Source: JBILVQ01 sp044370375 (GTDB lineage: Bacteria; Bacteroidota; Bacteroidia; UBA4408). Taken from it: 19,075 bases of DNA. Location: positions 1 through 19,075 of the forward strand of contig JBILVQ010000039.1 in the NCBI GenBank assembly GCA_044370375.1, written 5' to 3'. The translations under genes and the position numbers were made by a program. How positions within the stretch are numbered: position 1 is the first letter of the stretch; each line of letters starts with the position of its first letter. Shown here piece by piece: positions 1-8,610 of the stretch. The notes under the pieces were generated by a model that did not search any database, was not told the origin of the DNA, and saw only the letters and a list, made by a program, of their open reading frames with translations.

Positions 1-2490
1 ATGGTATTGAGAACCCTATCTTTTTTATGCCTGCTTTTTCTCGGTGTTAATTTTGCGGCCTACGCACAAAAAACAGCTACCCTAAAAGGTAGAGTAACGG
101 ATGCAGAAAGCAATAAGCCCATTGAATCCATTAGTATTTCTTTGCGCGGAACTTCCACAGCTACTTACTCTGATTCAGCAGGATTTTACAGCCTAACCGT
201 GCCCGCAGATAAAGAATTGATTATTGTGGTCAATGGAATTTCGTTTAAACCCAAAACCATCCGCAAAACCTTGGTGGAAGGTAGTATTGAAGTGTTAGAT
301 TTTCCACTCGAGAGCAATAGCAAATATCTTAAAGGCGTTGATATTGAAGACCGACAAACGAGAGCCAGCACCCTTACCCGACTTAACCCCAAACTGGTGG
401 CCACTTTGCCTACCTCGGGTGGTGTTGAATCTTTGTTAAAGACCTTACCCGGTGTTAGCTCCAACAACGAAATGTCATCCCAATACAATGTGAGGGGCGG
501 CAACTATGATGAAAACCTTATTTATGTTAATGATGTAGAAATCTACAGACCCTTTCTCGTTCGTTCGGGTCAACAGGAAGGATTGAGTTTTATCAACCCG
601 GACTTGGTTTCTTCTATCCTGTTTTCTGCCGGTGGATTTGATGCCAAATACGGTGATAAAATGTCATCGGTTCTTGATATACAATACAGAAGACCAAGAG
701 AGTTTACCAGTACCATCACAGGTTCTTTATTAGGAGGTGCCATTCATTTAGAAGGCAAAAGCAAATCATCGCGCTTCACTTATTTATTGGGAATTAGGCA
801 AAGAAGCAACCAATACTTGCTTAAATCGCTGGATACGCAAGGTGATTACAGACCCTTGTTTGCCGACGGACAAATTCTCTTGAATTACGATTTTACACCT
901 GAATTCAGTTTACAATTTCTTGGTAATTATGCCCGCAATAAATACAATGTTATTCCTACCACCCGCGAAACAACTTTTGGAACGGTTAACCAGGCCTTGC
1001 GCTTAACTGTTTACTTTGACGGACAAGAAATCAATGATTTTGAAACCATGTTGGGAGCTTTTACCGGTATTTATAAACCCAACGAAGACCTTACGCTCAA
1101 ATTCATTACCTCAGGCTTTCGCTCTTATGAATTTGAAACCTTCGATGTGCAGGGTCAATATTATATTGATGAATTAGAAACTGATTTTTCGAAAGATAAT
1201 TTTGGTGATGTAAAATTCAACCGCGGTATTGGTACTTTTCTGAATCACGCAAGAAACTATTTAACAGCTACCGTAATCAATGCTGAGCATAAAGGTTATT
1301 ACAAAAACTGGTTGTGGGGCTTGAAGTTGCAAGGCGAAATGATTGAGGACAAATTAAGCGAGTGGCAGAACATTGACAGTGCAGGTTACTCAATACCTCA
1401 ATCGAATCCGGAATTGCTGGAACTGAGTGTAGTCACCAAACAAAAAATTAATCTTAACTCAAACAGAATTACCAATTATCTTCAATACAACACCACCTGG
1501 GGAGAAAAAGTCTCTTATACATTAACCGCGGGTGTTCGTTCTAATTACTGGACCTTAAACAAACAATTGGTGGTAAGTCCGCGAACCACCTTCTCTATTC
1601 AACCCGATTGGAAAAAAGATTGGTTGTTTCGGTTTTCAGCCGGAATGTACTATCAGCCTCCGTTTTATCGCGAATTACGCGACTTTCAAGGTAACATCAA
1701 CAGCAATTTGAAGGCTCAACAATCGATTCACTTTGTTGCCGGAGCAGATCACAATTTCTTTATTTGGAAGCGTCCCTTCAAAATCACCACTGAAATTTAC
1801 TACAAGCAACTCAACAACCTGGTTCCCTACGAAATCGATAACGTTCGTATCCGTTACTACGCTCAAAATTTGGCTACGGGTTATGCCACCGGCATTGATA
1901 CGCGCATCTATGGTGAATTCGTTAATGGCATTGAATCATGGTTTAGCTTATCGGTAATGAAGACAGCAGAAAACCTGCGCAACGATTCTTATACTTTGTA
2001 TTACAACAGTGATGGTGATATCATCTATCCAGGCTATACCGCCAATTCTGTGAAAACAGATAGCGCCACTTTTCAACCCGGTTTTATTCCAAGGCCCTCC
2101 GATCAACGCGTAAATTTTGGTATTTTCTTCCAAGATTATATACCACGTTTTCCAATGTTTAAAATGAATCTTTCTTTATTACTGGGAACGGGTATGCCTT
2201 TTGGTCCTCCTAGTTTTGAACGCTACAAAGACACGTTAAGAATGCCGCCTTATCGCAGGGTCGATATCGGTTTTTCTTACCAGCTGGTATCGGAAGAAAA
2301 AACAAAAGAAAAAGGGAAAACATGGAATTTCCTTCGCTCAGCTTGGTTAAGCGTTGAGGTATTTAATTTACTTCAGGTCAACAATACCATTTCTTATTTG
2401 TGGTTAAAGGATGTTACCAACCGGCAATATGCCATTCCAAACTATTTAACCAACCGGCAATTGAATGTTAAATTGATTATTAAAATGTAG
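1..2490 (+). CDS. TonB-dependent outer-membrane receptor with carboxypeptidase-regulatory-like N-domain
   Basis: This 829-aa protein is predicted to be an outer-membrane transporter that imports a ligand using TonB/ExbBD energy. Residues 1-22 form a signal peptide (hydrophobic LSFLCLLFLGVNFAAYAQ). Residues 26-105 resemble the CarboxypepD_reg-like beta-sandwich common in Bacteroidota receptors (KGRVTDAESNKPIESISI, then SDSAGFYSLTVP). Residues 125-230 are the plug, with LLKTLPGVSS, YNVRGGNYDENLIYVNDVEIY and SAGGFDAKYGDKMSSVLDI. The rest has the alternating aromatic/polar pattern of a beta-barrel and ends in NRQLNVKLIIKM. The ATG is the first base of the window, but the signal peptide directly after it makes it the probable true start. 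Any promoter lies outside. No SusD-like lipoprotein follows, so this is not a classic SusCD pair, and the substrate cannot be read from the sequence. Confidence 0.93.
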   Translation: MVLRTLSFLCLLFLGVNFAAYAQKTATLKGRVTDAESNKPIESISISLRGTSTATYSDSAGFYSLTVPADKELIIVVNGISFKPKTIRKTLVEGSIEVLDFPLESNSKYLKGVDIEDRQTRASTLTRLNPKLVATLPTSGGVESLLKTLPGVSSNNEMSSQYNVRGGNYDENLIYVNDVEIYRPFLVRSGQQEGLSFINPDLVSSILFSAGGFDAKYGDKMSSVLDIQYRRPREFTSTITGSLLGGAIHLEGKSKSSRFTYLLGIRQRSNQYLLKSLDTQGDYRPLFADGQILLNYDFTPEFSLQFLGNYARNKYNVIPTTRETTFGTVNQALRLTVYFDGQEINDFETMLGAFTGIYKPNEDLTLKFITSGFRSYEFETFDVQGQYYIDELETDFSKDNFGDVKFNRGIGTFLNHARNYLTATVINAEHKGYYKNWLWGLKLQGEMIEDKLSEWQNIDSAGYSIPQSNPELLELSVVTKQKINLNSNRITNYLQYNTTWGEKVSYTLTAGVRSNYWTLNKQLVVSPRTTFSIQPDWKKDWLFRFSAGMYYQPPFYRELRDFQGNINSNLKAQQSIHFVAGADHNFFIWKRPFKITTEIYYKQLNNLVPYEIDNVRIRYYAQNLATGYATGIDTRIYGEFVNGIESWFSLSVMKTAENLRNDSYTLYYNSDGDIIYPGYTANSVKTDSATFQPGFIPRPSDQRVNFGIFFQDYIPRFPMFKMNLSLLLGTGMPFGPPSFERYKDTLRMPPYRRVDIGFSYQLVSEEKTKEKGKTWNFLRSAWLSVEVFNLLQVNNTISYLWLKDVTNRQYAIPNYLTNRQLNVKLIIKM

Positions 2491-2493
2491 AGC

Positions 2494-2568
2494 GGCTTTT
2501 TCTAAAATCAAAGAAAGGTGCTAATCTCAGTTTTCCTGACTTGTTAGCATTTAGAAAGCCTTTTTTTT
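2494..2568 (+). terminator. Nested terminator hairpin after the TonB receptor
   Basis: The outer arms GGCTTTTTCTAAA (2494-2506) and TTTAGAAAGCC (2550-2560) pair with a two-T bulge. Inside, TGCTAA (2519-2524) pairs with TTAGCA (2544-2549), and TCAG (2527-2530) with CTGA (2536-2539). Eight Ts follow at 2561-2568. The position four bases behind the receptor stop fits rho-independent termination. Confidence 0.65.
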
Positions 2569-2657
2569 CCTAAAAATTTCTTTTTAATCAAAAACTTTCC
2601 TCTAAGGTTATGCTACTGCCAAAAACCACACAAATCAGCTTTTTATTGACCTAATTG

Positions 2658-2687
2658 TTGCCAATTAAAAAAAAATAAATAATTTTG
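2658..2687 (+). promoter_or_regulatory. Candidate Bacteroidota promoter (TTG / TAnnTTTG) for the beta-helix gene
   Basis: TTG at 2658-2660 is followed after 19 bases by TAATTTTG at 2680-2687, an exact match to the TAnnTTTG -7 element of Bacteroidota housekeeping promoters. Transcription would start near 2693-2696, giving a leader that contains both the ATG at 2733 and the ATG at 2806. This is a motif match only. Confidence 0.5.
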
Positions 2688-2732
2688 ATTAGTATTTCGA
2701 CCATTAAAAACTTAAACCACAAATTATTAATT

Positions 2733-2885
2733 ATGGAAAATTCAATCAAAATCAATCGGCAAAAAGTGCACTTTTTAACCTCAAAATTTGTAACTTTAGT
2801 GTTCCATGCCGGACACTACGACACTACGACACTACGACACTACGACACTACGACACTACGACACTACGACACTACAAACGTTTAG
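2733..2885 (+). other. Overlapping alternative frame through the 8-bp repeat (possible leader ORF)
   Basis: The frame runs from ATG 2733 through MENSIKINRQKVHF, enters the repeat and stops at TAG 2883-2885 (50 aa). It is not in the frame of the beta-helix gene at the present repeat number. Inserting one more 8-bp unit would join it to that gene, because 8 leaves a remainder of 2 on division by 3. I do not think it is an independent gene. It matters as the alternative N-terminus of a repeat-length switch, or as an upstream frame competing with ATG 2806. Confidence 0.35.
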
Positions 2886-5800
2886 GCGTTTTATCCGTTT
2901 AAATCCAAGAATTTTTCTTCTCCTTTTTCTGTTCTTTTCTCACCCTATCTCTGCACAGTCGCAGCAGGGTACAGACTGCTCAAACCCACTTTCTTTTGGA
3001 ATCATGAATGGCAATTTTATCCGGCAACAAAACCAAGCATTTTGGGCAAGTTTTAACCACTCAATGGACAGCTTGATTATCGGGCTTAATATTACTGGTG
3101 CCAACCGGCCTGATTCAATTCGCTTGTTTTCCGGACAATGCGGAAATCTCTCCCATCAAACCACCATGGTTATTCCGGTGCAAGGCAATAACGACACTGT
3201 TTTTGCATTTAATTTACCGGCTGGAAGTTACTTTCTATCCATTTACAAGGATACACTTTGCGCTACATGTAACGATACCCTTCGTTACGAACTTTTTGTA
3301 AAAAGCATGGGAGGCGGTGGTTCTGCCAGTCCTTGTCCTCCAAATACCTGTCCCTTTACCAACCTTTCTTGCGAAGAAGTGTGCAATCCCGGTTTTGAAT
3401 ATTTCTTTTCAGCTCCTAATGAACCTGCACAAATCCACCTTGCATGCCCTTGGGTAAATACCGGAACTGCAACAACTCCTGATTATTTCCATTCCAGTTT
3501 TACCACTCCCGCCTCCGGAAGTTATGAAATACTCGATGTGCCTCAAAATTCTTTTGGCAACATGATTTCCCTTAATCAGGGAGGAATGTTTTCTACCACA
3601 CCCGGCAGTGGTTATTCAGGCATTCTTGCCGCCGGAACAACTGCTGGAGGTGGTTTCGGCTATTATGAATACCTATCCAATTCTTTAAATAATCCCCTTA
3701 TCATTGGAGAAACATATCAAGTAAGTTTTAATATTAGTTTGGCTTGTGTTTCAGAGGTGATGCTCGATAAAATAAGTATCTTATTTTTTACTCAAACTCC
3801 AGGAAATGCGGTTAGCATACAAACCGGCCTCGGCTTTTCAACACTTACTCCCACCCTAACTTTTAATGGACTACCTACCGCCCCTGGTTCATGGGTTCAA
3901 CTCTCTGCTAATTTTGTTGCCACAGCGGCCTGGAACTCCCTTGCCATAGGACTATTTGAACAAGCCGATTATAATACAAATGCTTCTAGTATTTCTAATT
4001 TAGGTTGCAATGCAATTCAACATGGGGGACAATACATTTCCAATATCAATGGTTCCGATTGGGCCTACTATTTTATTGATGAGGTACATTTAAAAAAGGC
4101 GGCTCCTGATTTGCACATTGTACCCTATGTTTATTGTTCTGAAATTTGCGAAGAAACCACTTCCCTTTGCAATTCACCCAATAATGCCCAATGGAGTTTT
4201 ACTACTGCTTCTAATACTCCGCAATCCTTTCCATCAGGAACCATATTTAATTGGCTGGTTTCACCAAATGCTTTAATTAATCCAGCTTCAACCAGCGCCC
4301 TCGGTGAGCATATCAGCACTACTTTTCAATCAAACAATGTTGGTGGAACCGTTTATGTACAGGCAGTAATTCCTCCTAACAATTGCTCTTATGAATACTC
4401 ACTGGTAGTTGAACCTTGTTGTTTGGCTGAGGCGCCTGTTGGAATGAATGCGGTATTTGATATTAATGCAGGAAACCCTGCTGGAAGTACGGATGCCAGT
4501 CAAATTTTTACCGGAACAGGACCTTTTTCCCCAACTAATCCTAATACCCAATGTTTAATTATTAATGGTGAATTAATTGTTAACCAAAACTTAAACCTTA
4601 GTGGTTGGAATCACATCATTTTAGGTGAAGATGCTAAAATTTTTGTAGAGTCGGGACGAACCTTAACAATCACCAACTCCCATTTATACTCAGGATGCAA
4701 AAAAATGTGGCATAAAATTGAGGTTGAAGCAGGAGGCATTATCCTTCTTTCTGAAAACACCATTGAAGATGCAAAACTTGCTGTTTTTTTACCCGGCTGC
4801 CCACCACCGCAATCAGGCTTATTTTATGCTGCTTTTGCTAATAACCTATTCAACAATAATTTCAGAAATATCTATGCAAAAGGTTGTGATGATGCAGGAC
4901 TTGCGGGACTAATTATTAAAGGAAATACATTTACCTGTACCCCCGGTTTGTTAAAGGGCCCTTATGACGGACCGCAAAGCAGAAGCCAATCCGGGGTAGA
5001 TTTATTAAACATGGGTCCTTTGTTTGGCAATCCTAACCAAAGTCTGAATGCAGCCTACACCATTGGAAAATTTACCGCCAACGATTTAGGTAATACCTTT
5101 AACAATTTATTTTATGGCATCAGAACCAATAACTCAAGGGTAAACATTTGGGGCAATACCTTTACCAATATTTATGCACCGCCAACATTATTGAGTCCTG
5201 CAGGATTTAACCCTTACCCCAATATCGTTTGTCAGGCAATTCAGCCACTTCCATTTCCTACAGCCTTTCAGGGTTATGCTATTTATTCCAGCAACCCAAC
5301 CAGTTCACCGGTTTTATTTCCAAACCAAATTGAGTTATTTGTAGGTGGGCCATCTGCTTTCCAAGCCAACACCATGACCAATTGCGCCAACGGAATTTAT
5401 CAATATGGCTCTGCAGGCATACAAATTGAAGCCAACAACATGCAGGTGAGCAATTCAACCAATGCGGGAAATGGATCTGCCATTGTGATTAAATCTGCCC
5501 AGGATATTCTTCATCCGCTGAATCACCACAAAATAAAAATTCACAACAATAACCTAAACAGATTCAGAAACGGCATTACCATCAACTCAAGTGGTAAGGC
5601 TTTTACTGCAATTACCGGCAATATCATTCAGCCAACAGGTGCCATGGCCTCTTCAGGAATCAATATTCAAGACCCGGTTTCTCCCGGTGCAACAGGTGGA
5701 AAAACAGAAATTTTCGATAACAACCAAATCAACAATTGCCAAACAGGAATCAACATTAACAATGTACTCAACGTACTAATAAAAGAAAACACTATTTATG

Positions 5801-7203
5801 TACCGAATTTAAATGCCTTTAGTCCCTTAACCCCTGCAGCAAGCGGCATTAAACTGAGTAATATATCGGGAACTATTTCATGGGGTTGGTCAAATACCGG
5901 ACAAGGTTACCAAATTTACTCCGGACCCAGGGTTTACAGCAATTTAATTGAGAAAACAGGTGCTAATCCTTTACCCAATCAAACCAATAAAGTTTTTGGC
6001 ATTTACATCGACAAGATTACAGGTTTTGATATTTTGGATAATACCATCAATAAGGTGGGCACCTCTGTTTATACCCGCAACAATTGCATCAAAGGTTATT
6101 ACCGATGTAATCATTTGAGCAATGGTTATAAAGGCTTTGATTTTTACAATGCCACCATTATTTCTCAAAATGGCAATCGACCTACCGGGAATGAATGGTT
6201 AACACCATTTCAAAGCAGATTATCAGGAAACCTCATTCCAACAGGAGTTACAAAATGGTTTCATCGCCCAAGTATTCCTTTCGAAAACGCCACTCCGAGT
6301 GGATTAACAACTTTATTTGGTGGTAGTCCAACAAGCAGCTTGCTTTCTACCTATTGTGCCCCCTTCAGCAACTCAGGTTTTACCAACGGTGGGCCGAATG
6401 TAAATTCAACCAGCAGCATCACTTCCACCGAGAGAGAGGAATTATTTGGCCTGGTGGTACGCAGCGCTGATATTTATCCTGCCTATCAGGAAATGAACCA
6501 ATTGCAATCCCGATGGGATTTGTTTGAATTGCTGCACAAGGAACCCTCGGTTAAAATTATGAATGTACCTGAAGATTCATTGTATCTGCAATTCTACGAC
6601 TCGGCAAAAATTGCCAGTGCAGGAGATGCCGCTGCCATGTTGGATTATTTGGTTTATGGAGATACGGCCCAAGCAAGATTGGCTTTAGAGGAAATAATTG
6701 TCAACAATGGATTCGATGAATCTTTGAAAGCGGTGTATAAGATTTACCTGGGACAAATAATTAGCGGAAATCAAGAAATTGGAGAAGAAAATCTCTTGTT
6801 GCTTTACGATGTTTTTAGAGAAGATCCAAACGCCAAAGGAGAAGCCGTACACATTGCCAGGGCCTTGTTGGATAGCATTGTTTATGACCAGGAGGTTCAA
6901 TTGGCGGAAAGAATTGGAAGAAATGAAGATTGGATCCAACTTGATGAAAATCCTCAAAAAAACGAGTTAAAACTATGGCCTAATCCTACTTCAGAAAACG
7001 TCTTAATATCATATAAATCAACCACCCCTGCATCAACAATTAGAATTAGCGATGCCTTAGGGCAAATTTTGGAAAGCATTAAAATGGAGAACCAAGATGG
7101 TTCCGTTCGAATAAACACCCAATCGCTTAAACCCGGTGTTTACTTTGTTTCAATGTGGTTCGGAAAAGAAATGTTATGCAATGAAAAATTGTTCATTCAT
7201 TAA
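2806..7203 (+). CDS. Large T9SS-type secreted protein with parallel beta-helix domain, candidate phase-variable
   Basis: This 1465-aa predicted surface or secreted protein has unknown binding or enzymatic function. Residues 3-24 are encoded by the 8-bp repeat. A long basic n-region (RRFIRLNPR) leads to the hydrophobic core IFLLLFLFFSHPISA, with cleavage likely near residue 50. Residues 55-170 resemble a pre-peptidase C-terminal-like jelly roll. Residues 177-440 are Cys-containing and CBM-like, ending in YYFIDEVHLK. Residues 590-1150 are rich in N-x-I/F repeats typical of right-handed beta-helices (for example GNTFTNIYA, IEANNMQVSN). Residues 1206-1370 look alpha-helical. From residue 1390 (LWPNPTSENVLIS) to the end is a T9SS type-A sorting domain, with LKPGVYFVSMWF. 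ATG 2806 is the only ATG in frame before the signal peptide. The stop overlaps the next gene by 23 bases. No catalytic residues could be assigned. Confidence 0.85.
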   Translation: MPDTTTLRHYDTTTLRHYDTTTLQTFRRFIRLNPRIFLLLFLFFSHPISAQSQQGTDCSNPLSFGIMNGNFIRQQNQAFWASFNHSMDSLIIGLNITGANRPDSIRLFSGQCGNLSHQTTMVIPVQGNNDTVFAFNLPAGSYFLSIYKDTLCATCNDTLRYELFVKSMGGGGSASPCPPNTCPFTNLSCEEVCNPGFEYFFSAPNEPAQIHLACPWVNTGTATTPDYFHSSFTTPASGSYEILDVPQNSFGNMISLNQGGMFSTTPGSGYSGILAAGTTAGGGFGYYEYLSNSLNNPLIIGETYQVSFNISLACVSEVMLDKISILFFTQTPGNAVSIQTGLGFSTLTPTLTFNGLPTAPGSWVQLSANFVATAAWNSLAIGLFEQADYNTNASSISNLGCNAIQHGGQYISNINGSDWAYYFIDEVHLKKAAPDLHIVPYVYCSEICEETTSLCNSPNNAQWSFTTASNTPQSFPSGTIFNWLVSPNALINPASTSALGEHISTTFQSNNVGGTVYVQAVIPPNNCSYEYSLVVEPCCLAEAPVGMNAVFDINAGNPAGSTDASQIFTGTGPFSPTNPNTQCLIINGELIVNQNLNLSGWNHIILGEDAKIFVESGRTLTITNSHLYSGCKKMWHKIEVEAGGIILLSENTIEDAKLAVFLPGCPPPQSGLFYAAFANNLFNNNFRNIYAKGCDDAGLAGLIIKGNTFTCTPGLLKGPYDGPQSRSQSGVDLLNMGPLFGNPNQSLNAAYTIGKFTANDLGNTFNNLFYGIRTNNSRVNIWGNTFTNIYAPPTLLSPAGFNPYPNIVCQAIQPLPFPTAFQGYAIYSSNPTSSPVLFPNQIELFVGGPSAFQANTMTNCANGIYQYGSAGIQIEANNMQVSNSTNAGNGSAIVIKSAQDILHPLNHHKIKIHNNNLNRFRNGITINSSGKAFTAITGNIIQPTGAMASSGINIQDPVSPGATGGKTEIFDNNQINNCQTGININNVLNVLIKENTIYVPNLNAFSPLTPAASGIKLSNISGTISWGWSNTGQGYQIYSGPRVYSNLIEKTGANPLPNQTNKVFGIYIDKITGFDILDNTINKVGTSVYTRNNCIKGYYRCNHLSNGYKGFDFYNATIISQNGNRPTGNEWLTPFQSRLSGNLIPTGVTKWFHRPSIPFENATPSGLTTLFGGSPTSSLLSTYCAPFSNSGFTNGGPNVNSTSSITSTEREELFGLVVRSADIYPAYQEMNQLQSRWDLFELLHKEPSVKIMNVPEDSLYLQFYDSAKIASAGDAAAMLDYLVYGDTAQARLALEEIIVNNGFDESLKAVYKIYLGQIISGNQEIGEENLLLLYDVFREDPNAKGEAVHIARALLDSIVYDQEVQLAERIGRNEDWIQLDENPQKNELKLWPNPTSENVLISYKSTTPASTIRISDALGQILESIKMENQDGSVRINTQSLKPGVYFVSMWFGKEMLCNEKLFIH
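2812..2875 (+). repeat. Eight perfect tandem copies of GACACTAC (8-bp microsatellite)
   Basis: Units start at 2812, 2820, 2828, 2836, 2844, 2852, 2860 and 2868, with no mismatch among them. The array begins four bases after ATG 2806 and ends before the signal-peptide codons. In the gene's frame three units form an 8-residue peptide period (DTTTLRHY). Since 8 is not a multiple of 3, gaining or losing one unit shifts the reading frame. Perfect short tandem repeats of this kind are prone to slipped-strand mispairing. Confidence 0.95.
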
Positions 7204-8590
7204 ATTTTTTAAAGCGAGGGCAAAAATATTTTTGCTCTCGCTTTTATTTTCAAGCAGCGGTTTTGCTCAGGTCAATTTAATTCCAAATGGGGATTTTGAA
7301 GACCTAAAAAGAAATACTCTTGATACACTATTCTCTGGAATATATGCCTATATGCCTCCTTGGAATGGCACAAACTGTATGAATTACATGGGTGCAGAGG
7401 CCTATTCAGAAAGATTTACTCATTCGCTAATGTATCCATGGCGAGTTCCAATTAATCACTGGGGCTACCAATATGCCCAATCTGGGAATTCTTATGCCGG
7501 AATCCTTCTTTATCGTAACGATTCAAACGGAGTTGCTCCGAATTACAACCCCGCCTGGAATTTTTTGGGTAATAAATTAAGAGGACCTCTTAAACCAGGG
7601 TTGCCTTATTATTTTTCTTTTTACTTCAATTTGGCTGATAATAGCGGCTTAGCAATTAACAAAATTAGTGTTCACTTTACAAAAGATAGTACACTTTGCA
7701 AAATGGATTCGGCCAGCTACTTATTTTATTCCCCATTTGAGCCTTTGATTAGGGTGGATACGACCATCATTCACACTGATTCATTGAACTGGACACATTA
7801 TGAAAAAGTTTTTATGTCTGATAGTTCAGTTCAAATCATGTATTTGGGTTGTCTGGATAAATACTATCAGGTAAAATTTGACACTGTAAATTCAACCTTT
7901 GATCCTATTACTGCCTACTACTACTTCGATAATTTTGAACTTTATGAATTACATCCCTATTTAGGCAATGATACTTCTTTATGCCCCAATGATTCAGGCT
8001 ATTTGATAAGCGCCCACCAAGGCTTTGATAGCTACCTCTGGAGTACAGGAGACACCGGCAGAAGCTTGCGTGTTTATAACAGCGGGCAATATTGGGTAAA
8101 AGCAAGCTGGAAGAATTATACTTTGTATGATACCATTCAGGTTACCTTTTTTCCTGTACCTGAGCCACAAATTCTTGCCAACAGTTTTATTGTTGCCCCG
8201 GGCATTATGCAATTGCAAAGTGTGGGCGGCTATCAAAGTTATTTATGGAGCAATGGTGCCACCACAGCTTTCACCAACACCAACGCAACCGGTTCGTTTT
8301 GGTTGCAAGCAACCACCGCTGAAGGCTGTGTGGTTACAGATACCCTTGAAATAAAATCACAAAATCTTGCCTTAATCATTCCCAGTTTGGTGGCAAGCAA
8401 TGAAGCATTCAACATAAAAAATCTACCGCCCAATTGTCGCTTGTCTATCTTCAATGAGGCCGGGCAAGTTGTCTATTATAGCGAAAACTTCCAAAATTGC
8501 TGTATTCCAAAATTGGCCGCAGGAATGTATTTTGTAGATTTGTTATTGAATGATGAGAACAGAATAAAAGCAAAGGTGATTTTTCATTGA
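7181..8590 (+). CDS. Secreted two-Ig-domain protein with T9SS sorting domain, paralog 1
   Basis: This 469-aa predicted surface protein has unknown function. I chose ATG 7181 over the upstream in-frame GTG 7136 because it directly precedes the signal peptide (MKNCSFIKFFKARAK, then IFLLSLLFSSSGFAQ) and is preceded by GGAAAAGAA. Residues 31-250 resemble the galactose-binding-like N-domain frequent in Bacteroidota surface proteins (NLIPNGDFED, then YYFDNFELYE). Residues 260-325 (LGNDTSLCPNDSGYLI, YLWSTGDTG, SGQYWVKASW) and 330-405 (YLWSNGATTAF, GSFWLQATTAEGC) are two Ig/PKD-like repeats. Residues 405-469 are a T9SS-type sorting domain (LSIFNEAGQVV, LAAGMYFVDLLL, KAKVIFH). The gene overlaps its upstream neighbour by 23 bases, and its signal peptide is encoded by a terminator-like hairpin. 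Translational coupling is likely. Confidence 0.85.
   Translation: MKNCSFIKFFKARAKIFLLSLLFSSSGFAQVNLIPNGDFEDLKRNTLDTLFSGIYAYMPPWNGTNCMNYMGAEAYSERFTHSLMYPWRVPINHWGYQYAQSGNSYAGILLYRNDSNGVAPNYNPAWNFLGNKLRGPLKPGLPYYFSFYFNLADNSGLAINKISVHFTKDSTLCKMDSASYLFYSPFEPLIRVDTTIIHTDSLNWTHYEKVFMSDSSVQIMYLGCLDKYYQVKFDTVNSTFDPITAYYYFDNFELYELHPYLGNDTSLCPNDSGYLISAHQGFDSYLWSTGDTGRSLRVYNSGQYWVKASWKNYTLYDTIQVTFFPVPEPQILANSFIVAPGIMQLQSVGGYQSYLWSNGATTAFTNTNATGSFWLQATTAEGCVVTDTLEIKSQNLALIIPSLVASNEAFNIKNLPPNCRLSIFNEAGQVVYYSENFQNCCIPKLAAGMYFVDLLLNDENRIKAKVIFH
7211..7250 (+). terminator. Intrinsic-terminator hairpin of the beta-helix gene, inside paralog 1's signal-peptide codons
   Basis: AAAGCGAGGGCAAA (7211-7224) pairs with TTTGCTCTCGCTTT (7231-7244) over 14 bp with one G.U pair, around the 6-nt loop AATATT. 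A U-rich tract follows (TTTTATTTT, 7242-7250). The stem begins 7 bases after the beta-helix stop codon (7201-7203). In the frame of paralog 1 the A/G-rich left arm encodes KARAK and the T-rich right arm encodes the hydrophobic FLLSLLF. Confidence 0.75.
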
Positions 8591-8610
8591 AAAGAATGCT
8601 TATTTTAGAT
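8147..8610 (+). repeat. 464-bp block identical to 9680-10143
   Basis: Read base by base, this block matches 9680-10143 with no difference. It covers the second Ig repeat, the sorting domain, the stop codon and 20 bases beyond. The preceding 190 bp (7955-8146) differ from their partner at seven sites. Further upstream the paralogs are far more divergent. Confidence 0.88.

Larger units (their letters stand above)
2491..2805. other. Intergenic region: receptor terminator, then promoter and leader of the beta-helix gene
   Basis: This 315-base AT-rich gap holds a nested terminator-like hairpin (2494-2568), a Bacteroidota-type promoter match (2658-2687) and an out-of-phase ATG at 2733 that opens an overlapping frame. 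A second, weaker -7-like element (TAACTTTA, 2791-2798) would start transcription only a few bases before the ATG at 2806. No RNA gene or other coding region is visible. Confidence 0.6.
7084..8610 (+). repeat. Tandem duplication, copy 1
   Basis: The copy runs from the sorting-domain codons of the beta-helix gene (ATGGAGAACCAA at 7084) through the first paralog to GAAAAGAATGCTTATTTTAG just after its stop. Copy 2 starts with ATCGAAAACCAA at 8611 and ends with the same tail at 10143. The spacing is 1527 bp at the 5' end and 1533 bp at the 3' end. The 5' halves have clearly diverged, whereas the 3' parts are nearly or fully identical. Confidence 0.88.

Noticed and set aside
2812..2875. CRISPR array
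   Set aside because: The units are 8 bp and directly adjacent with no spacers, so this is a microsatellite, not CRISPR.
2685..2885. Independent small gene starting at TTG 2685
   Set aside because: The TTG overlaps the TAATTTTG promoter element, a third of the frame is the repeat, and it runs out of phase into the real gene. It was kept only as an alternative leader from ATG 2733.
7136..7180. GTG start 15 codons upstream of paralog 1
   Set aside because: It would put 15 residues derived from the sorting-domain frame ahead of a complete signal peptide. ATG 7181 corresponds exactly to ATG 8708 in the other copy.
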